From Candidatus Hydrogenedentota bacterium (GTDB lineage Bacteria; Hydrogenedentota; Hydrogenedentia; Hydrogenedentales; SLHB01): a stretch of 64,000 bases of DNA. The DNA is taken from contig JADLHJ010000027.1 in assembly GCA_020848835.1 (NCBI GenBank), forward strand, positions 124,001 through 188,000, in the 5' to 3' direction. How positions within the stretch are numbered: position 1 is the stretch's first letter; every line of letters begins with the position of its first letter. The translations under genes and the position numbers were made by a program. Positions 53,887 through 63,630 of the stretch are shown here, piece by piece. A model generated the notes under the pieces. That model was not told the origin of the DNA. It saw only the letters and a program-made list of their open reading frames with translations, and searched no databases.

Positions 53887-55098
53887 ATGTCCTGGTTCGA
53901 ATATATGCGCGTGGCGCTGGATTCAGTCGCGCAAAACAAAGTGCGGTCCTTTCTCACCATGATCGGTGTGACTATCGGCGTGCTGGCGGTGATTCTGCTG
54001 GTTGCGCTGGGTGAGGGTGCGCAGGCCTATGTCGCGAAGGAATTCGCGGACATGGGCACCAACCTGCTGATCATTACTCCGGGTAAACAAGAGACCTCGG
54101 GAATGATGCCGATCATCGCGGGCAGCTTTCGCAAGCTCACGTATGAAAACGCGAAAGAGATTCAACGCAACGCTGTCGGTGTGAAGGAAGTCTCGCCGGA
54201 GGTGCTCGGGGCGGGTTCGGTCAAGTACCGCGATCGCGAGCGCGACACAATGATTCTCGCGGTAACGCCGGCGCTGGAACGCATACGCGACGTGCATGTG
54301 GACATTGGCCGCTTTCTCGATGAGAAGGACATCGAAAAGAACAACAAGGTGTGCGTGCTCGGAGCTGGGCTACGCGACGAGTTGTTCGGCAATGCGAATC
54401 CGCTTGGCGAACGCGTGTCCATCAACCGCAGTAAACACCTCGTCATCGGCGTGATGGAACGCAAAGGCGTGACACTGGGAATTGATGCTGACAGCATCGC
54501 GCTGGTCCCGCTTTTGAGCGGGCAGCAAATGTTCTACGGCGGTGAAGACGAGTTGTACCAGATCGTCGTGCAGGCAAACAGCCCGGAAGAAACGACGCGC
54601 GCAACAGAATCCATGCGCGCGATACTAACCGCCGCGCACGACTACACCGAAGATTTTACGATTCTCGATCAGACTTCAATGCTTGCCACCCTTGACAAGA
54701 TATTCATGGCGCTCAAGGTGATGCTGTCGGGTATTGCGTCGATTTCACTCCTGGTGGGTGGTATCGGAATCATGAACATCATGCTTGTGTCTGTGCGCGA
54801 ACGCACACGTGAAGTGGGCATTCGCAAATCTGTTGGCGCTACCCGCCGCGACATCGGCATGCAGTTCGCGATTGAGGCGATTACGTTGAGTTGCATCGGC
54901 GGCGTGGTGGGCATTCTGCTCGCGTATGCCGGCACTTGGACGATGCGGCAGTTTTATCCTTCGTTTCCAATAGAGGCGTCAATGTGGTCCATTGTCGTGG
55001 CGTTTGCATTCAGTGCGACGGTGGGTATTTTCTTCGGCGCATATCCCGCCATCAAGGCCGCGAGTGTTGACCCGGTTGAGGCCTTGCGCTACGAATAG
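53887..55098 (+). CDS. MacB/FtsX-family ABC permease
   Basis: 403 residues. One helix at about 20-42 (SFLTMIGVTIGVLAVILLVALG), a large periplasmic domain, then three helices at the C-terminus (IASISLLVGGIGIMNIMLVSV; GVVGILLAYAGTWT; VVAFAFSATVGIFFGAYPAIKAA). The motif VRERTREVGIRKSVGATRRDIGMQFAIEA is the FtsX-superfamily signature. MacB-type permeases usually carry a fused or adjacent ATPase and an HlyD-type adaptor; neither is here, so it may pair with genes elsewhere. The start has a weak ribosome-binding site. A TATAAT element at about 53780 lies 107 bases upstream. Confidence 0.87.
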   Translation: MSWFEYMRVALDSVAQNKVRSFLTMIGVTIGVLAVILLVALGEGAQAYVAKEFADMGTNLLIITPGKQETSGMMPIIAGSFRKLTYENAKEIQRNAVGVKEVSPEVLGAGSVKYRDRERDTMILAVTPALERIRDVHVDIGRFLDEKDIEKNNKVCVLGAGLRDELFGNANPLGERVSINRSKHLVIGVMERKGVTLGIDADSIALVPLLSGQQMFYGGEDELYQIVVQANSPEETTRATESMRAILTAAHDYTEDFTILDQTSMLATLDKIFMALKVMLSGIASISLLVGGIGIMNIMLVSVRERTREVGIRKSVGATRRDIGMQFAIEAITLSCIGGVVGILLAYAGTWTMRQFYPSFPIEASMWSIVVAFAFSATVGIFFGAYPAIKAASVDPVEALRYE

Positions 55099-55100
55099 CG

Positions 55101-55547
55101 ATGCGCATCTTCGACCACGATTATGCGAACGACGTCATTACCCGTCTGAACCGCATTAAGCCAGACACGAAACCACAATGGGGCACGATGACCCCTCCGC
55201 GAATGATTGGGCATCTCGCATTCTGGGTGAAGTATTCGATGGGCAAAGGGGATGAATTTCCTTTTGCCGGAAATTGGGTTACGACAAGAATCGTCGGTCC
55301 CATAACATTGACGGGCTGGTTGCCTGTGCCGCGCAATCTAAAGCTCGAACGCAAAGTAGCAGTGCCCGATTCAACGCATGCCGATACCGAAACATTGCAT
55401 GCCTTGCTTGAGACCTATTTGGAACTGGTGCAGTCAGGGGAACTCACACCGTACCGGCATCCATTCTTTGGGGATATTGGCGTAGACGGTTGGGCGAGAA
55501 TGCATGTCGTGCATTTCGAGCATCACTTGAAACAGTTTGGGGTTTAG
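55101..55547 (+). CDS. DUF1569 (DinB-like) protein
   Basis: 148 residues. The HLAFWVKYSMGKGDEF and WARMHVVHFEHHLKQFG segments are typical of DUF1569, a four-helix-bundle family in the DinB superfamily. The final HxxHH is the likely metal-binding part. The biochemical role is unknown. It starts two bases after the permease stop, so they are likely cotranscribed. Confidence 0.75.
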   Translation: MRIFDHDYANDVITRLNRIKPDTKPQWGTMTPPRMIGHLAFWVKYSMGKGDEFPFAGNWVTTRIVGPITLTGWLPVPRNLKLERKVAVPDSTHADTETLHALLETYLELVQSGELTPYRHPFFGDIGVDGWARMHVVHFEHHLKQFGV

Positions 55548-55630
55548 CAGCACAGACTATTTTGAGCGCCAACATCCAACGCGTCGTCTACCCGCCATCG
55601 CACTCCAATGGCGCTTGGCATAAGTCGAAA

Positions 55631-56260
55631 TCAAAACACTTTGCTCTCTTCGCCGCGCACGATACGGCCGATATTCGCGCGATGTTTCAAGATGACGAGG
55701 ATCGCGACGATAGTGACCACGATGCGGAGTGCCCATACGTTGGGCAATAGATGCGTCGGTGCGGTGGCTATGTCGAACGGAATTGTGTATACACTCGCGG
55801 TCATCACTATCGCGCCGCCAATGGATCCGGCGCTCACCATTCGCGTCAGCAAGACGATCGCCGTGAATGAAACCGCAGCCGCCAACGTAGGCAGGGGGCA
55901 CAGTGCAAGAAAAACACCGAGGCTGGTGGCCACGCCTTTTCCACCTTTGAATTTCAGAAAGAGTGACGCAAGATGCCCGAGGATTGCTGCGATTCCACAG
56001 GCCAGCGGCGCATAGGGCCAATCGCTCATTCGTGAAAACACGAGTACGGGGATCAAACCTTTCAGCGCATCGCCCGCAAGTGCAACGGCGCCGAGGCCCT
56101 TACCGAGGACACGCATGGTGTTCGTTGCACCGATATTTTTACTGCCGTGTTCGCGGATATCGATCTTGCGCAGCCATAGGCCGAGCCAAAGGCCGGTGGG
56201 TATCGAGCCGAGGATATAGGAAAGCAGGATGGCGCTCGCAGTCATTAACGCCGGACTCAT
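55631..56260 (-). CDS. plsY: Glycerol-3-phosphate acyltransferase PlsY
   Basis: 209 residues with about five membrane helices. The three PlsY loops are present: GSIPTGLWLG, GSKNIGATNTMRVLGK (acyl-phosphate site) and LKFKGGKGVATSLG. It acylates glycerol-3-phosphate from acyl-phosphate in the inner membrane, starting phospholipid synthesis. It overlaps the der stop by four bases (ATGA at 56257-56260). Last gene of the operon PilZ - response regulator - pgsA - der - plsY. Confidence 0.93.
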   Translation of the reverse strand: MSPALMTASAILLSYILGSIPTGLWLGLWLRKIDIREHGSKNIGATNTMRVLGKGLGAVALAGDALKGLIPVLVFSRMSDWPYAPLACGIAAILGHLASLFLKFKGGKGVATSLGVFLALCPLPTLAAAVSFTAIVLLTRMVSAGSIGGAIVMTASVYTIPFDIATAPTHLLPNVWALRIVVTIVAILVILKHRANIGRIVRGEESKVF

Positions 56261-57615
56261 TCAGACTCGTCCTTCTCTTTCCGTTCTCCTTCGCGCAATT
56301 CGATCGTGATGGGCACGCCCTCAAACCCGTATTGCTCACGCAACTGGTTTTCGATGTGGCGCAGATAGCTGAAATGGAAAAAGCTCTTGCGGTTTACGAA
56401 CAGCACAAACACGGTTGGTCTTGCGCTTACCTGCGTGGCGTATTTGATACGCGCAATTTTTCCGTGGTGCATTGCCGGCGCCTGGTTTGTGCGGACTTTC
56501 TCAATGAAGACATTGAGCTCGTGCGTAGGTATGCGCTTTTCGGCATCCGCGGCCACGCGATCGATGTACTCGAAGACGGTGAATACGCGCTGACGCGTGA
56601 TGTTCGAGATGGTCACCGTCGGCACATGCTTGAGGAAGGGGGCTTTGAATTCGATCTCATCGGCGAGATCCTTGAAGCGGCGTTCCTTGTCTTCGACAAG
56701 GTCCCACTTGGTCCATACGAGGATCATCGCGCGGCCTTGCTCGACGATGTAACTGACAATGCGCTTGTCCTGTTCGGTGATGCCTTCGTTGGCATTCATT
56801 AGTACGAGGCAAACGTCTGCGCGGCGCACGGCGCGTAAGGACCGCGCGACGCTGAACCGTTCTACATCCTTGCTAATCCCCGCTTTTTTGCGCAGGCCTG
56901 CGGTATCGATCAGCAGATACTCTTTGTCCTTCCACTTGAACTCGATGTCGATCGCATCGCGCGTGGTGCCGGGTACATCGTCCACGATGTTTCGTTCTTC
57001 GTTGAGAATTGCGTTGATGTACGACGACTTACCGACATTGGGTTTACCAAGCACTGCGACGCGCGTGACCTTGCGTTCTTCTGTTTCCTCTACAACTTCC
57101 ACGCGTTCGGGTAGCAATGCAGTAATCGCGTCGACCAGTTCTTCAATACCGAGGCCGTGTCCCGAAGAGGTGGCGATCGGATCGCCTAGGCCAAGCTCGT
57201 AGAATTCAGTTCGGTTCTCGCGGAGTTTTGCGTTGTCCAATTTGTTTGCCGCGATGATGATCGGTTTGCTGTATTTGAACAAGTTGTCGCGGATGTCGAA
57301 ATCGCCTTTGGTCAAGACTTGTTGGCCGTCGATGACGAAGACGATGACGTTGGCTTCGTCGAGCGCGGACTTGACCTGCTCCTGCATCTTGCTCGTCACG
57401 GGATCGGTCGCGTTCTCCACGATGCCGCCGGTATCCACCACGCGGAACTTGCGCCCATCCCAATCGGCGACGCCGTAAGCGCGATCGCGGGTCACGCCCG
57501 CTTCGTCGTGCACGATGGCGCTTTGACGCCCGACGATGCGGTTGAACAACGTCGATTTACCGACGTTTGGCCGGCCGCATATTGCGACCAAGGGTAGTTT
57601 AGAACGGCGCGCCAT
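56257..57615 (-). CDS. der: GTPase Der (EngA)
   Basis: 452 residues with two GTPase domains in tandem, a hallmark of Der: GRPNVGKSTLFNR with DTGG and NKLD in the first, GKPNVGKSSYINA with DTAG and TKWD in the second, then a KH-like C-terminal domain. It is required for 50S ribosome assembly. The start overlaps the pgsA stop (TAATG). It is flanked by two phospholipid-synthesis genes, a common arrangement. Confidence 0.96.
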   Translation of the reverse strand: MARRSKLPLVAICGRPNVGKSTLFNRIVGRQSAIVHDEAGVTRDRAYGVADWDGRKFRVVDTGGIVENATDPVTSKMQEQVKSALDEANVIVFVIDGQQVLTKGDFDIRDNLFKYSKPIIIAANKLDNAKLRENRTEFYELGLGDPIATSSGHGLGIEELVDAITALLPERVEVVEETEERKVTRVAVLGKPNVGKSSYINAILNEERNIVDDVPGTTRDAIDIEFKWKDKEYLLIDTAGLRKKAGISKDVERFSVARSLRAVRRADVCLVLMNANEGITEQDKRIVSYIVEQGRAMILVWTKWDLVEDKERRFKDLADEIEFKAPFLKHVPTVTISNITRQRVFTVFEYIDRVAADAEKRIPTHELNVFIEKVRTNQAPAMHHGKIARIKYATQVSARPTVFVLFVNRKSFFHFSYLRHIENQLREQYGFEGVPITIELREGERKEKDESE

Positions 57616-58172
57616 TAGGCTTGGTCCTCATTTCCAACTTGTTTAATGCCCGCGTGCAGGTAGTCCGCAAAGGAAATCACCGCAACAGCGAGCGTGGTGT
57701 ACATCAATCCAGTCACAAAGCCCGGCGGCAACTCGAGCAGTATCGAAATAATCAGTGCCATTTGAAAAACCGTTGTCAGCTTTCCGCTGATCTGCGGCCG
57801 CGTACGTAGCGGACCGAAGTATTCGTTTATCAGATACGCGCCAATCACGATGATTACGTCGCGCCCGAGGATCGCGACGGGAAACCACGTGGGCACCGTC
57901 GTGCGCAGGTGTTCATTTACCGCCAGGAAGACCAGCGCCAGGTTCACGAGCAACTTGTCCGCAAGTGGATCGAGTACTGCACCCAGTTTTGTCTTTTGGT
58001 TATATGCCCTCGCGATGAACCCGTCGATCGCATCCGAAACGGTCGCCGCGACAAACACGCAGAGCGCGGAATACCGCAACCACTGATTGTCCGGTGTATA
58101 GGTCATCACCAGCACAATAAAGACGGGGACCAAAATGAGGCGCCCAACTGTGATTCGGTTTGCAAGTGTCAT
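57615..58172 (-). CDS. pgsA: CDP-diacylglycerol-glycerol-3-phosphate phosphatidyltransferase
   Basis: 185 residues with about five helices and the CDP-alcohol phosphotransferase motif: SDAIDGFIARAYNQKTKLG then AVLDPLADK, which supplies the Asp residues. It makes phosphatidylglycerol-phosphate. Together with plsY this places two early phospholipid genes around der. Gap of 44 bases to the response regulator upstream. Confidence 0.93.
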   Translation of the reverse strand: MTLANRITVGRLILVPVFIVLVMTYTPDNQWLRYSALCVFVAATVSDAIDGFIARAYNQKTKLGAVLDPLADKLLVNLALVFLAVNEHLRTTVPTWFPVAILGRDVIIVIGAYLINEYFGPLRTRPQISGKLTTVFQMALIISILLELPPGFVTGLMYTTLAVAVISFADYLHAGIKQVGNEDQA

Positions 58173-58216
58173 TCGGTGTCGTCCGGCGCGTGGGCGCTTC
58201 GCGCGAAATCGCCGGT

Positions 58217-58600
58217 TTACACCGGCTGGGGCAAATGCCGCTTAATCTGCGCGACAAGCTCCGCAGGCGAGAACGGTTTCAACAATAATGTAGCGGCGCC
58301 TACTTCGAGCGTGCGGTCGCGCGCGTTTGGGTTGTGCGCCGAGGACACACAGACGATCGGAATATTCTGGGTCTGCGGGTTGCCTTTCAATTGCTCGCAC
58401 ACCTCGTAACCGCTCATCATCGGCATCATGATGTCGAGCACGATCAGATCAGGCGACTCATTCTCCGCTAAATCGAGCGCACTGATCCCGTCATATGCGC
58501 TGATCACGTCGAATCCTTCACTATTCAAGGTGCGCGCAATAAACATGACGACATCCGGCTCGTCATCCACCACAAGAATTTTCGTAGGTTTCACGCTCAT
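58217..58600 (-). CDS. Single-domain response regulator
   Basis: 127 residues. A CheY-like receiver with acidic pocket (D12, D13), phospho-acceptor Asp56 (VLDIMMP), Thr/Ser switch (CVSSAH) and Lys108 (LLLKPF). No output domain is present, so it works as a diffusible or partner-binding receiver. It overlaps the PilZ gene by ATGA. Such pairs can link phosphorylation to c-di-GMP. Same direction as pgsA. Confidence 0.92.
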   Translation of the reverse strand: MSVKPTKILVVDDEPDVVMFIARTLNSEGFDVISAYDGISALDLAENESPDLIVLDIMMPMMSGYEVCEQLKGNPQTQNIPIVCVSSAHNPNARDRTLEVGAATLLLKPFSPAELVAQIKRHLPQPV

Positions 58601-59058
58601 TTCTCCGTTCGCCGGATGCCCCGGTCACTAATACGAAAGTCGATCGTGTGCATGCGCACCGGACTGCGCTGCGATGTCCGCGCGCGCTGGTCCGCGTAGC
58701 GTACCCGCGGCTCTTTTTTCTCAAAGGCCCGCTGCAAAATTTCTATTCCGTGGTCCATGAATCCGTCCGGGACGTCCTTGTTCCGGACTATCGTCCCTTC
58801 GACAGGAGACGACAAAGGCACGCGAAACGCCTCGTCGCGCATCAACTGGACGACAACGGCGGTACCCGGCGCGAGGGACTCCAGCATGCGGATACACATC
58901 CCGTACGGGTTTATGTTGATGATCACGCCCTGATTGATCAAGCCCGGTATTTCCTTGGGCCAGAGTAGGCAGGGGCGGCAAGTCTCCGTGCGCGGCGCCC
59001 TACGATTGCCGCGGCGCAGCGAACGGCTGTCGGGACTCATGATCATATCGTCCGGCAT
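58597..59058 (-). CDS. PilZ-domain protein paired with a response regulator
   Basis: 153 residues. The N-terminus is Arg-rich (SRSLRRGNRRAPR, the RxxxR region) and INPYG near residue 49 takes the place of NxSxxG, with Pro and Tyr instead of the consensus residues, so c-di-GMP binding is possible but not certain. The C-terminal half is basic. The start ATG has GAGGT seven bases upstream. It overlaps the response regulator by four bases. First gene of the operon leading to pgsA-der-plsY. Confidence 0.75.
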   Translation of the reverse strand: MPDDMIMSPDSRSLRRGNRRAPRTETCRPCLLWPKEIPGLINQGVIININPYGMCIRMLESLAPGTAVVVQLMRDEAFRVPLSSPVEGTIVRNKDVPDGFMDHGIEILQRAFEKKEPRVRYADQRARTSQRSPVRMHTIDFRISDRGIRRTEK

Positions 59059-59220
59059 GCTGCCACCTCACCGCTCACGTACCCCAGCGCGTACGGCAGA
59101 CCCACGTGCCCGGCGCCGAACGCGCCGCTACTCTACCACATGCGCCGCGCGTAAACACCTATCTGCGAAAATTGCTTACTTTAAACAAAGGGGGATCTTT
59201 CGTGTAGGTAGACTTTGCGT

Positions 59221-59226
59221 TATGAT
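59221..59226 (+). promoter_or_regulatory. Possible -10 box (leaderless start)
   Basis: TATGAT lies seven bases before the ATG at 59234, so transcription could begin at or near the start codon. The -35 region is weak (TTTCGT). AGGA overlaps the gap. Confidence 0.3.
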
Positions 59227-59233
59227 TTAGGAC

Positions 59234-62200
59234 ATGCACAATCCATCCCGGCGCACTTCCTTTTTACTTCGCATTCTTGTCTTTGGTTTTCTCGGCGCCA
59301 CATCCCATGCGTTTCCCTGGGGCGATTCTGACAAACTCGATCCGCGCGATGCCGCGTTCGCGCCTGTTGCGATAGGTCCCGTCAAGGGCGGTGTACAGTG
59401 GGCAGTTCCATTAGAAGGCGGACCAATTCGCGTGTTGTTTATCGCGCCGCGGTTCGCGTTGCGCGACGCAGCCGAGTTGGCGCACCGGCTGGAAATGCGG
59501 GTGGAGACGATACCGCTGTGGGACGCCACGCACTTTGGCCGGCCCGAAGCGTTTCCCCGAGCGATACCCGGAACTTCCACGGAGGAAATGCTAAGAGAAT
59601 TTCTCGACAAAATTGACAGGAAAATTGATGTGATCGTTGCGGCGAATTTTGATTTTGCCGCGCTACCTCCAGAAGCGTTTGCCGCACTGTCCGAGAAAGT
59701 TCGCGCCGGCACCGGCCTTGTCCTTGCCCACCATCGGCACACCTTACCCGATACGCTGAAGGCATTTCTCGATGAAATAGCTCCAGACGCGAGCGGCGCA
59801 ATAGTTACCCAAGGCGTTGGCGAATCGATGACCGCGGAGTGGATGAACGGTCTTGGCTTTGTGCAGTGCGGCAAGATCGGAGAAGGCCGTGTCGTCGAAC
59901 TCGACTTTCAAGGGGAATTTCCGCAGACCCACTGTCTCATTCCCGCGCTCACGAACCCACTCGTCGCCGAGCGCGAAGACTTCGACACCTACCTGTCGCT
60001 TGCCGCACGCGCTTCGCGTTGGGCCGCGGGCCGAGATGTGGCCGTAACGATCACGCGCGTAAGTGCAAAGCCAACGCCCGGTCCCGAAGAAGCGCAGATT
60101 CCGCCGGGACTCGAGGATATGGTCGATGCAAATTCACCCGGCGGCGCTTCGTTGTTGCACGAATTCACGCTGGAACTTTCGGCGCCAGCCGATCGCAATT
60201 ACACCGTTGTGACAGGCGTGCGCAGGCGGGGCCGCAACCTGGAAGCCCCTATTACGATTACGCCCAAAAACATTGAACTTCGGAAGGGTTCGCAAACTTA
60301 CGACTTCTATATCGTAGCCGGCGCTGGCGATTACTGGTTGGACGCATGGCTGCTCGAAAGCGCAAAACCCGGCGCAAATGTTGTCGAGTGGTCATCTCAT
60401 CCGGTCAAGATTGATACGTGGCCCAATATCGCCGACCTCGCCATCAATAAGACGTCTGTATTGCCGCAGGATACGATCGGCGTGACATTTACCATGCCGC
60501 CCGGGAACCGTCCTTGCGTGGCGTTTGTGCGCGCGACGGATGCATTTGGGCGCGTTGTCGCGCAGCGTCATCATCCTATCGAGCCGGAAAAGGCGCTGGT
60601 GACGATTGGCCTCGGTTTTGCCGACTTACTGGGCGACATTCTAAAGATCGAAGTTTTCGTCTCCGATCGCAATATGCCGACGATGCCTGAATGGGACACA
60701 CGGGTATGCGCCTACGCGTGCAAATACCTGCCTGTGCGGCAGCCGTTCGCTAGTGACGAGCTGCACATCATCGCCGACATTTCCGGCAGTGTTGAGTTCA
60801 ATGCGCAGCAATTCTATAAACAGTTCGCAGCAAATGAAATTGATACGGCGGCATTTCCGGTTGCAGAAGAATCGATGCGCGCCGTGGTCTCCTCCGGGCT
60901 TCACGCGCTGCCGCAAGTGACTTCGTATCTGCCCTATCAATCGCAATCGCTTACACGACAACCATGTCTCAATGACCCGGCGTTTCTCCTGTCCGAGCAG
61001 ACGCATCTAAAAGGCATGGCGCAGATCGTGCGCGATTATCCCGCGCTCGCAATTGGTGTGGGCGAGGGGAATGCACTTAGCGCGACTGGCGACGACGTGT
61101 GCCGTTGCCCGCATTGCGTGGCGGCGTTTGGGGAGTACTTGCGAAAGCAGTATGCAGACCTTGACGCGCTTGAGCACGCGTGGGGGGTGCGCCAGGACAA
61201 TTGGGATAACGTGCAGATACCAACAGAGCAGCAGGCGCGCGAGTCAAAGCGCTTTGCACCGTGGATCGATTTTCGCATGTTCATGGATTCGGTTTTCGTC
61301 GCAACGCACAACTTCGCGCGCACGACACTGCGGACAACGGATCCGCGTGCGCGCAGTGGTTTTGCCGCCTCGCCCGCCGACGAACTATTTGCGGGTTACG
61401 ATTGGTACACGCTCTGTTCCCGGCTCGAAATGGTTGCAGCACCCGCTGATAAACGTTTGATAAACATCGCCCGAAGCGCGCGTTCGCAGGCTTCTATCAC
61501 GGCCGTACAAATGCCCGTTGGAGCGAATAGCAATACCGAACGTTGGTTGCCCTGGTTTTCAACGCTTCATCGCACACAGGCGGTGTGGTCGCCGGAGTTG
61601 ATGGCTGGCACGTCTCAAGTTCCTGTGTCAGTCGCACTCGATGCTATGGGCAATGTTGTATCGTTCGCACCGGAGTTTACCGCGGAGACGGCTGCATTAC
61701 GCAGCGGTCTCGCGAAACTTTGGCTAAAGTCCACGCCGCAACGCGCGGCGATCGCGATATATACAAGCCGATCGAGCGCGTGGCTGAATCATGTGGATAA
61801 TCAGTTCGCGGCAAGCTCTGCGGATGCGGAGCGTGAATACGTCAATGTGTTGAGCGCGCTGGGGTACGCATTCGATTTTATATCTGCGGAACGAATCGCA
61901 AAAGGCGGTCTTTCAGCCTACCGGGTGTTAGTTCTGCCGATGACGCGCGCGTTGAGCGACGCTGAAGTGCAGGCGATACGGTCGTTCGCGGACGCCGGTG
62001 GTTGTGTCATTGCCGACATCGCGCCTGCTGTGTTTAGCGAGCACGGTGTTCCACGCGAGGCGCCGCCTATGGCGGATGTATTTGGTGTGCGCTATGTGAA
62101 GCCTTCAGGCTCTGCGGAGGCTGCGAATGCGTTGGTTGAACTAAAATTTGCCGGCAAGAAAGCCAGCGCCGACTTATCTGACATTCGCGTAGATATTGCT

Positions 62201-62938
62201 GCGGAAGCGGTAGATGCGCAGGCGGGTGGGTTGGCAGGTATGACGCCCGTGTGGTTTCTGCGCGACGATAAGCCCGCGCTGCTGCTCAACCACGCAGTTA
62301 CGACGGGTACACTTGCGCGCGCGCACGGTGCTCTGGGGGAGATGCTGAAACTCGCGGGCGTTGGGCCGGTGATTGAAGTCAAGACAAAGAAGAGCAAAGC
62401 GTTTCATGGAGAACGATTCTCTGCGTCCGTTGAAAACACTGCTCTGTACGCACTGTTGGCCAACGCAGATGCGCCGAACGCGCAAAAGCTGCAACTTCAA
62501 TTCGACAAAAGATCATACGTCTACGATCTTCGCGCGCGCATGCCCGTGCTGCGTCCGGCGAAAGTTGAAGTAGAGCTGGCACCCGGCGCCGCGGCGATGT
62601 ATGCGCTGCTCCCCTACGACGTCAGCGCGTGCACGCTTACAGTGCCGCCGTCACACCAAATCGGGACGCGTCTTCCGCTCCACGTGAAGTTAGAAACGGT
62701 GAAGGGGATGCCAGGAGATCACCTCGTGCATATAGACGTCTATGCAGTCACAACTGAAACTTCATTTCCGTTGCCGCACTATAGCCAGGACCTGGTTTGT
62801 GCAAAAGGCGAGGGCACCGGATTTATCCCGTTCGCATTGAACGATGCGATGACGCGGTATCGCATTGTTGCGCGCGATGTATTGACGGGTATTTCCAGCG
62901 AAGCGTTTGTAAATTTGACGGGCGAGAAGCAGGTGTAA
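59234..62938 (+). CDS. Large secreted GH42-like glycoside hydrolase
   Basis: 1234 residues with a signal peptide (LLRILVFGFLGATSHAFPWG). About residues 60-220 look like a Rossmann-type domain. A region at about 470-790 resembles GH42 beta-galactosidase-like barrels, with a CRCPHCVAAFGEYLRKQYADLDALEHAWGVRQDNW segment typical of that family (Cys knuckle, then Trp), followed by a glutaminase-like Rossmann domain at about 850-1000 (RVLVLPMTRALSDAEVQAIRSFADAGGCVIADI). The catalytic acids cannot be assigned. It likely degrades a glycan in the periplasm. It is coupled by two bases to the WbqC-like gene. Confidence 0.7.
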   Translation: MHNPSRRTSFLLRILVFGFLGATSHAFPWGDSDKLDPRDAAFAPVAIGPVKGGVQWAVPLEGGPIRVLFIAPRFALRDAAELAHRLEMRVETIPLWDATHFGRPEAFPRAIPGTSTEEMLREFLDKIDRKIDVIVAANFDFAALPPEAFAALSEKVRAGTGLVLAHHRHTLPDTLKAFLDEIAPDASGAIVTQGVGESMTAEWMNGLGFVQCGKIGEGRVVELDFQGEFPQTHCLIPALTNPLVAEREDFDTYLSLAARASRWAAGRDVAVTITRVSAKPTPGPEEAQIPPGLEDMVDANSPGGASLLHEFTLELSAPADRNYTVVTGVRRRGRNLEAPITITPKNIELRKGSQTYDFYIVAGAGDYWLDAWLLESAKPGANVVEWSSHPVKIDTWPNIADLAINKTSVLPQDTIGVTFTMPPGNRPCVAFVRATDAFGRVVAQRHHPIEPEKALVTIGLGFADLLGDILKIEVFVSDRNMPTMPEWDTRVCAYACKYLPVRQPFASDELHIIADISGSVEFNAQQFYKQFAANEIDTAAFPVAEESMRAVVSSGLHALPQVTSYLPYQSQSLTRQPCLNDPAFLLSEQTHLKGMAQIVRDYPALAIGVGEGNALSATGDDVCRCPHCVAAFGEYLRKQYADLDALEHAWGVRQDNWDNVQIPTEQQARESKRFAPWIDFRMFMDSVFVATHNFARTTLRTTDPRARSGFAASPADELFAGYDWYTLCSRLEMVAAPADKRLINIARSARSQASITAVQMPVGANSNTERWLPWFSTLHRTQAVWSPELMAGTSQVPVSVALDAMGNVVSFAPEFTAETAALRSGLAKLWLKSTPQRAAIAIYTSRSSAWLNHVDNQFAASSADAEREYVNVLSALGYAFDFISAERIAKGGLSAYRVLVLPMTRALSDAEVQAIRSFADAGGCVIADIAPAVFSEHGVPREAPPMADVFGVRYVKPSGSAEAANALVELKFAGKKASADLSDIRVDIAAEAVDAQAGGLAGMTPVWFLRDDKPALLLNHAVTTGTLARAHGALGEMLKLAGVGPVIEVKTKKSKAFHGERFSASVENTALYALLANADAPNAQKLQLQFDKRSYVYDLRARMPVLRPAKVEVELAPGAAAMYALLPYDVSACTLTVPPSHQIGTRLPLHVKLETVKGMPGDHLVHIDVYAVTTETSFPLPHYSQDLVCAKGEGTGFIPFALNDAMTRYRIVARDVLTGISSEAFVNLTGEKQV

Positions 62939-62940
62939 GG

Positions 62941-63630
62941 GTGCTTTGCGGGATTCATCAACTGCATTATCTGCCCTGGCTGCGATACTTCGACAAGATT
63001 GCGCGCGCCGACGTATTCATCGTGCTCGACAACATTCAGTACAACAAGAACGGGTGGCAGAACCGGAACAAGATCAAGGGTGCGACCGGCGCGTTGCTAT
63101 TGACCGTGCCCGTGCACGCGCCCTTGGGTAGCACACTCGATGAAGTCGCGATCGACAACACACAACCGTGGCGCAAGAAACATTGGGCGGCAATACAACA
63201 GAACTACCAGCGAGCGCCGTACTTTTCCGACCACGAAGCGTTTCTCTGCGAGGTGTATTCGCGGGAATGGCGTGCTTTAAACGAACTCAACCGCCACATG
63301 CTTGAATACTACGTCGCTGTGCTGGGCATTCACACTCGCATTGCGTATTCGAGCGAACTCGATGTTCCCGGCATCGCCACGGAACGACTCATCAATCTTA
63401 TCCATGCCGTGGGCGCGGACATGTACTACAGCGGCGCATATGCGCTCGATCAATATCTCGACGCATCGCAATTGGAATCGTCCGGTATTGCTCTCCATTT
63501 ACAGGAATGGCGCGCACCCGTGTATCCGCAGTTTCACGGGTCCTTTGTTCCAGACCTTTCCATTGTTGATCTGCTTATGCACTGTGGCCCGGTGTCGCTT
63601 GATGTCATCATGGGAAAGGTTGCGGTATGA
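62941..63630 (+). CDS. WbqC-family protein
   Basis: 229 residues. A GTG start at 62941, two bases after the glycosidase stop. GIHQLHYLPWLRYFDKIARADVFIVLDNIQYNKNGWQNRNKI at the start is the WbqC signature. Family members occur in O-antigen and exopolysaccharide clusters with sugar-modifying enzymes; the exact reaction is not settled. It overlaps the DegT-type gene (ATGA at 63627-63630), so the two act in one pathway. An upstream extension of the same frame to 62797 is inside the glycosidase gene. Confidence 0.85.
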   Translation: MLCGIHQLHYLPWLRYFDKIARADVFIVLDNIQYNKNGWQNRNKIKGATGALLLTVPVHAPLGSTLDEVAIDNTQPWRKKHWAAIQQNYQRAPYFSDHEAFLCEVYSREWRALNELNRHMLEYYVAVLGIHTRIAYSSELDVPGIATERLINLIHAVGADMYYSGAYALDQYLDASQLESSGIALHLQEWRAPVYPQFHGSFVPDLSIVDLLMHCGPVSLDVIMGKVAV

